A DNA stretch of 9,172 nt from Planctomycetota bacterium (lineage in GTDB: Bacteria; Planctomycetota; SBBH01; JAHFOU01): positions 1 through 9,172 of the forward strand of contig JAHFOU010000077.1 of NCBI GenBank assembly GCA_023261525.1, in the 5' to 3' direction. The notes under the pieces are model-generated. The model was not told where the DNA came from and did no database searches. It saw nothing but the letters and a program-made list of their open reading frames with translations. Of the stretch, positions 6,268-9,172 are shown in pieces. The number at the start of each line of letters is the position of its first letter. The stretch's first letter is position 1. The translations under genes were made by a program, and so were the position numbers.

Positions 6268-6944
6268 ACCTCCGCGACAAGAAGGTCCAGATCCCCCTGG
6301 CCGTGGTCCTGACCCTCGGCCTGGGCTACAGCGCCTGGGATATGACGAACAAGGTCCGGAACAAGCCCTGGCGCCAGGAGAAGCCCGCCGAGCGCAAGGA
6401 ACGCCTCCAGAACACCCTGAAGAACCTCCGGCAGGAGGGGCAGGCCCCTCCGGAGCAGCTGGCCGCCATCCAGGCGGCCCTGGGCGAGGACCGCCTGGAC
6501 GAGGCCGAGGAGATGTTCAAGAAGGTCTCCGAGCCGAAGGAGCCCGCGCCCGTCCCGGTTCCGACGCCCGTGACGACCCCCGCGCCTCCTCCCGTCGCCC
6601 AGGCCACTCCGGAGGTGCCCACACCTCCGGTCGGGCCGCCCCCCGTGGGCGTCCAGGCGCCCGTCCCCCCGGTGAAACCCTGGGGGCGGGACCCCTTCTC
6701 CCGGCCCGCCGTCCCCACCCTGCATGCGGCCGCGCCCCTTCCCCTGCCGAAGGGGAGCACCCTGGTCCTCAGCGCGGTCTGCAGCCTCGGGAAGAAGGGG
6801 AAGTCCTACGCCATCGTCAACGGCGTGGTGGTGGCGGAGGGGGAGGTCCTCCCCGGAGGGGAGGGTTGGACGCTGAAGACCGTGCTGGAGAACGGGGTCC
6901 TGCTCCTGAAAGATGGTATGGAGTACACCCTACCGATAAAATGA
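6264..6944 (+). CDS. PilP/GspC-like periplasmic linker protein
   Basis: This 226-residue protein links the inner-membrane platform to the outer-membrane secretin in PilP and GspC systems. It has a short charged tail, one transmembrane or anchor segment (residues 8-26, VQIPLAVVLTLGLGYSAWD) and a charged helical module (44-88). A Pro/Val-rich linker of about 50 residues (91-139) should span the periplasm. The motif WGRDPFSRP (140-148) is the RDPF box that opens the homology region of GspC/PilP. The C-terminal beta domain (165-226) shows YAIVNGVVVAEGEVL and VLENGVLLLKDGMEYTL, typical of that fold. GGAGG lies 7 bases before the ATG, which overlaps the preceding stop (ATGA). GspC is normally encoded at the start of type II operons, but here it comes last, as PilP does after PilO. 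Confidence 0.87.
   Translation: MNLRDKKVQIPLAVVLTLGLGYSAWDMTNKVRNKPWRQEKPAERKERLQNTLKNLRQEGQAPPEQLAAIQAALGEDRLDEAEEMFKKVSEPKEPAPVPVPTPVTTPAPPPVAQATPEVPTPPVGPPPVGVQAPVPPVKPWGRDPFSRPAVPTLHAAAPLPLPKGSTLVLSAVCSLGKKGKSYAIVNGVVVAEGEVLPGGEGWTLKTVLENGVLLLKDGMEYTLPIK
6937..6942 (+). promoter_or_regulatory. Candidate -10 element for the leaderless ParB-like gene
   Basis: TAAAAT, one mismatch from TATAAT, sits across the last codons of the PilP/GspC-like gene, with exactly 6 bases before the GTG at 6949. The spacing is the same as that of the -10-like element before the GspH-like GTG at 1123. No convincing -35 or extended TG is present, and the intervening bases contain no real Shine-Dalgarno. Assignment is by pattern only. 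Confidence 0.35.
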
Positions 6945-6948
6945 GCCG

Positions 6949-7920
6949 GTGCCGGCCTCGACGCGCTGTCTCTGCGGGTTTCTCCTGCTGGCCCCGGAGG
7001 ACCGTGTGGGGCAGGACGTCACCTGCACCCGTTGCGGGCTGACCCAGAAGTTCCCCCAGCAGTTCGAATTCCCCTGCGAAGGATGCCACCAGAGCGTCCG
7101 GACCGGGGTGAACACGGTGGGGATGCGCACCCGGTGCCCGGCCTGCGCGCGGACCCTGTTCATCCCGGAGCCCGGCGCCGAGAGGACCTGCCCCTTCTGC
7201 CGGAGCGTCCTGGAGGGCTCCCGCGAGCGGTGCAGGACCTGCGGGGAGACCCTGCTGAGGCCCTCGCGCCTGGGAGGGCTCAAGGCCCTGCTCGGGGACG
7301 GCCGGGTCGTCTCCTGGATCCGCCTGATCCGCACCGACCGCATCGATCCCAACCCCTTCCAGCCGCGGGAGCGGGTGGACCCCGAGGCCCTGCGCAAGCT
7401 GGCCCAGTCCGTGGCCCGGGTCGGCATCCTGGTCCCCCTTCTCCTGAGGCCGGTGGGGCGGAGGTTCCAGCTGGTGGGGGGGAGCCGCCGGCTGGAAGCC
7501 GCGCGCCGCCTGGGCCTGCCCGAGGTGCCGGCGGTCGTCAGGCCGCTGTCGGACCGGGACGCCACCGAGATCGCCTATCTCGAGAACGTCCAGCGGGAGG
7601 ACATGGACCTCCTGGAGAAGGCGGTGGGCTTCCAGAACATCGTCCTGGACCAGACGGACGCCCCGCAGGAGGAGCTGGCCCGGCGCCTGGGATTCACCCA
7701 GGAGGAGGTCGGGGTGATGCTGTCCCTGCTCCAGATGCCGGTGTCCCTGCGGCGGGGCTTCTTCTCCGGCAAGCTCTCCCTGCGCCAGGTGAGGTCGCTG
7801 GGGGTCCTGGCCGGGGACGCCCTCCCGCGGGCGATCCAGGCGGTGCTGGAGGCCTCCCTCACGGAGGAGGAGACGGAGTCCCTGGTCCGCCAGCTCCTCC
7901 ATCCCGGGGAGGGGGCATGA
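6949..7920 (+). CDS. ParB/Spo0J-family protein with three N-terminal zinc ribbons
   Basis: The protein is 323 residues, starting at GTG 6949, 4 bases after the previous stop. Residues 1-98 carry all 12 cysteines, as CxC or CxxC pairs: C7/C9, C26/C29, C43/C46, C63/C66, C81/C84 and C95/C98. That pattern is three consecutive zinc ribbons. Residues about 122-231 are a ParB N-terminal (CTP-binding) domain: IDPNPFQPR (132-140), LAQSVARVGILVPLLLRP, the box GGSRRLEAA (177-185) and ENVQREDMDLLEKA (212-225). Residues 239-288 match the ParB helix-turn-helix region (EELARRLGFTQEEVGVMLSL). ParB proteins bind centromere-like sites and slide on DNA using CTP. The box normally reads GERRxRAA; here Glu is Ser and the second Arg is Glu, so CTP chemistry may be altered. 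No ParA lies in the window. It may be an anchor, a regulator, or a degenerate chromosome-partition relative. Confidence 0.87.
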   Translation: MPASTRCLCGFLLLAPEDRVGQDVTCTRCGLTQKFPQQFEFPCEGCHQSVRTGVNTVGMRTRCPACARTLFIPEPGAERTCPFCRSVLEGSRERCRTCGETLLRPSRLGGLKALLGDGRVVSWIRLIRTDRIDPNPFQPRERVDPEALRKLAQSVARVGILVPLLLRPVGRRFQLVGGSRRLEAARRLGLPEVPAVVRPLSDRDATEIAYLENVQREDMDLLEKAVGFQNIVLDQTDAPQEELARRLGFTQEEVGVMLSLLQMPVSLRRGFFSGKLSLRQVRSLGVLAGDALPRAIQAVLEASLTEEETESLVRQLLHPGEGA

Positions 7921-8312
7921 GCCCTGATGCGGTCGCCCTGCTGGTGGAGCGGCTCCTCCAGGACCGGCGCACGCGCGTCGACAGGGTCCGGGCCATCGTC
8001 GAGGAGCTCCGCGGGCCCCAGGAGATTCCGATCATCCTGGAAGTCCGGCCGACGCCGGCGCCGATGCCGGAGCCCCAGGGCGATCCGGTGGCGCCCTACC
8101 GCGAGGCCCTGCAGGCCATGCGCAACGAGCGCGACGTGCTCCAGAAGAGGAACCTGGAGCTGTACGACGAGCTGAACCGCCTGAAGGCCGAGCTGGACGA
8201 GGCCCGCAGGATGTCGCGGACGCCCTCCCCCGTGAGCCCCGAGCTGGACGCCTCCCTGCGGGAGATCGGGCGGATCCTGTCCGCCCGGAGGGACCGGGTC
8301 CCGCCTACTTGA
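7917..8312 (+). CDS. Small hypothetical coiled-coil protein
   Basis: This 131-residue soluble protein is encoded directly after the ParB-like gene with a 4-base ATGA overlap and a purine-rich GGGGAGGGGG site just before the ATG. No family is recognised. It has a charged amphipathic N-terminal helix (about 4-32, AVALLVERLLQDRRTRVDRV), a Pro-rich spacer (45-58), a clear coiled coil (about 61-98, including NERDVLQKRNLELYDELNRL) and a C-terminal helix (109-127, ELDASLREIGRILSARR). No signal peptide, transmembrane helix or cysteine is present. The tight coupling suggests that it works with the ParB-like protein, for example as an oligomerising partner. Its 3' end overlaps the convergent GspF-type gene by 8 bases. 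Confidence 0.75.
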   Translation: MSPDAVALLVERLLQDRRTRVDRVRAIVEELRGPQEIPIILEVRPTPAPMPEPQGDPVAPYREALQAMRNERDVLQKRNLELYDELNRLKAELDEARRMSRTPSPVSPELDASLREIGRILSARRDRVPPT

Positions 8313-9172
8313 TCGCCTTCATCAGGGAGAGGCTGGGCAGCATGATCCCCAGGGCCATGAAGAGGATCACGACCCCCATCAGGACGGTGATCATGGGCTC
8401 GATGGCCGCGGTCAGCCCCTCGATGGCCTGCTGGGTCTCCATGTCGTAGTGGGCCACCAGGGGGTCCAGGATCTCCGACATCCGCCCGCTCTTCTCGCCC
8501 ACCGCGAACATCTGGCCCACCAGGGGCGGGAATTGGGGGATCTTCTGGAGCTGGGCCGAGAGCGGCTCCCCGCGTTCCACCCCGTGCCGGGTCTCCTGGA
8601 GGCGGGCCTCCAGCTCGGCGTTCCCGATGGACTGGGCGGAGGTCTCCAGGGTCTGCAGGATGGGGACGCCCGCCTCGTTCAGGGTGTTGAAGGTCTGCAC
8701 GAAGGTGGAGATGGCGGACTTGGTATAGAGCGGCCCCGCGAGGGGGATGGTCAGCTTGAGGCGGTCCCAGAGGCGCCCGCCGAAGCGGGACCTCAGGAAG
8801 AGGGTGATGCCGACGACGAGGGCCAGCACGCAGAGCCCGGTGATCCAGCCGTAGGTCGTGATGGCCTTGTGCGTGTTGATCAGGATGCGGGTGGGCAGGG
8901 GCAGTTCGGTCTTGAGCCGGGCGAACATGCTGACGAACTTGGGGACCACGAACCGGACGAGGAAGAAGAAGGCCCCGGTGCAGAACACCAGCACGATCAG
9001 GGGATAGCGCAGGGCGGACTTCACCCCGTCGCGGCGCTTCAGGCTGACCTCTATGTAGGCGGCCAGGCGCGTCAGGACGAGATCCAGCTTGCCGCTGAGC
9101 TGGCCGGCGTCGATGGCGTTCAGGAAGATCCGGTCGAAGACCTTGGGGTGGCGCCCCATGGCCTTGGACAGG
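8305..9172 (-). CDS. gspF: GspF/PilC-family inner-membrane platform protein, N-terminus outside window
   Basis: The frame is open from the window edge to a TAG at 8305-8307, giving about 289 residues. An internal Met at 9157-9159 is not the start: the residues before it (LSKA) continue the family pattern LSxAMGRHPKVFDRIFLN, so roughly a quarter of a usual 400-residue GspF/PilC is missing. Visible parts are the end of the first GspF domain (AGQLSGKLDLVLTRLAAYI), two transmembrane helices (YPLIVLVFCTGAFFFLV and WITGLCVLALVVGITLFL), the second domain (TFVQTFNTLNEAGVPILQTL, ending in MFAVGEKSGRMSEIL) and the last helix (PMITVLMGVVILFMALGIML). The family contacts the assembly ATPase and the filament base. 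It is encoded on the opposite strand from the other platform genes; an ATPase gene just beyond the window on that strand would be expected but cannot be seen. Confidence 0.94.
   Translation of the reverse strand, partial: LSKAMGRHPKVFDRIFLNAIDAGQLSGKLDLVLTRLAAYIEVSLKRRDGVKSALRYPLIVLVFCTGAFFFLVRFVVPKFVSMFARLKTELPLPTRILINTHKAITTYGWITGLCVLALVVGITLFLRSRFGGRLWDRLKLTIPLAGPLYTKSAISTFVQTFNTLNEAGVPILQTLETSAQSIGNAELEARLQETRHGVERGEPLSAQLQKIPQFPPLVGQMFAVGEKSGRMSEILDPLVAHYDMETQQAIEGLTAAIEPMITVLMGVVILFMALGIMLPSLSLMKAIK

Noticed and set aside
8284..8302. Hairpin CCCGG-5 bases-CCGGG and palindrome GGGACC-G-GGTCCC near the convergent ends
   Set aside because: The stems are only 5-6 bases, the palindrome loop is one base and no T-run follows on either strand. 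In GC-rich coding sequence this is expected by chance, so I do not call a terminator.
7032..8312. A 426-codon gene ending at 8312
   Set aside because: The first part is an out-of-frame reading of the ParB-like gene. The real gene starts at ATG 7917, which overlaps the ParB-like stop and has a ribosome site.
1..9172. tRNA, rRNA, insertion sequence, phage or CRISPR features
   Set aside because: No cloverleaf, rRNA-like stretch, transposase motif, terminal inverted repeat or repeat-spacer array was found by reading both strands. Nearly all bases are covered by the listed genes.

Overview
The window is GC-rich bacterial DNA with almost no non-coding space. It carries most of the structural operon of a type IV filament machine, either a type II secretion-like pseudopilus or a type IV pilus. 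The plus-strand genes follow the classic order G-G'-H-I-J-K-L-M-C: two near-identical major pilins, a GspH/FimT-like pilin, GspI/PilV-like and GspJ/PilW-like pilins, a GspK/PilX-like pilin, a fused PilM-PilN (GspL-type) platform protein, a PilO/GspM-like protein and a PilP/GspC-like protein. Most junctions are stop/start overlaps of 1 to 11 bases, so this is a tightly coupled operon. The organism cannot be named from the sequence. The GC content, FG-GAP/VCBS propellers, zinc-ribbon fusion and pilin style would fit a planctomycete, acidobacterium or similar phylum, but that is a guess.

Layout. 1-165 is the tail of an unrecognised membrane-anchored protein. 213-1086 holds the tandem pilin pair. 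1123-3888 holds four minor pilins, the last of which is a pilin N-terminus fused to a calcium-loop beta-propeller. 3878-6944 encodes the inner-membrane assembly platform (L, M, C types). 6949-7920 encodes an unusual ParB-family protein with three N-terminal zinc ribbons, and 7917-8312 a small coiled-coil protein overlapping it. On the minus strand, 8305-9172 is the C-terminal part of the polytopic GspF/PilC protein, running off the window and overlapping the coiled-coil gene tail-to-tail by 8 bases. No secretion ATPase, secretin or prepilin peptidase lies in the window.

How the parts should work together. The H-I-J-K pilins would prime and cap a filament built from the major pilins. K, which lacks the Glu at mature position 5, would sit at the tip and display the propeller outside the cell. 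L, M, C and F would form the inner-membrane platform. The two most unusual items are the propeller-bearing tip pilin and the zinc-ribbon ParB protein placed 4 bases after the platform genes. Two further patterns stand out. Two genes (H and parB-like) start at GTG exactly 6 bases downstream of a -10-like hexamer, which suggests leaderless internal transcripts. A helical motif of about 40 residues occurs twice in L and once in C.
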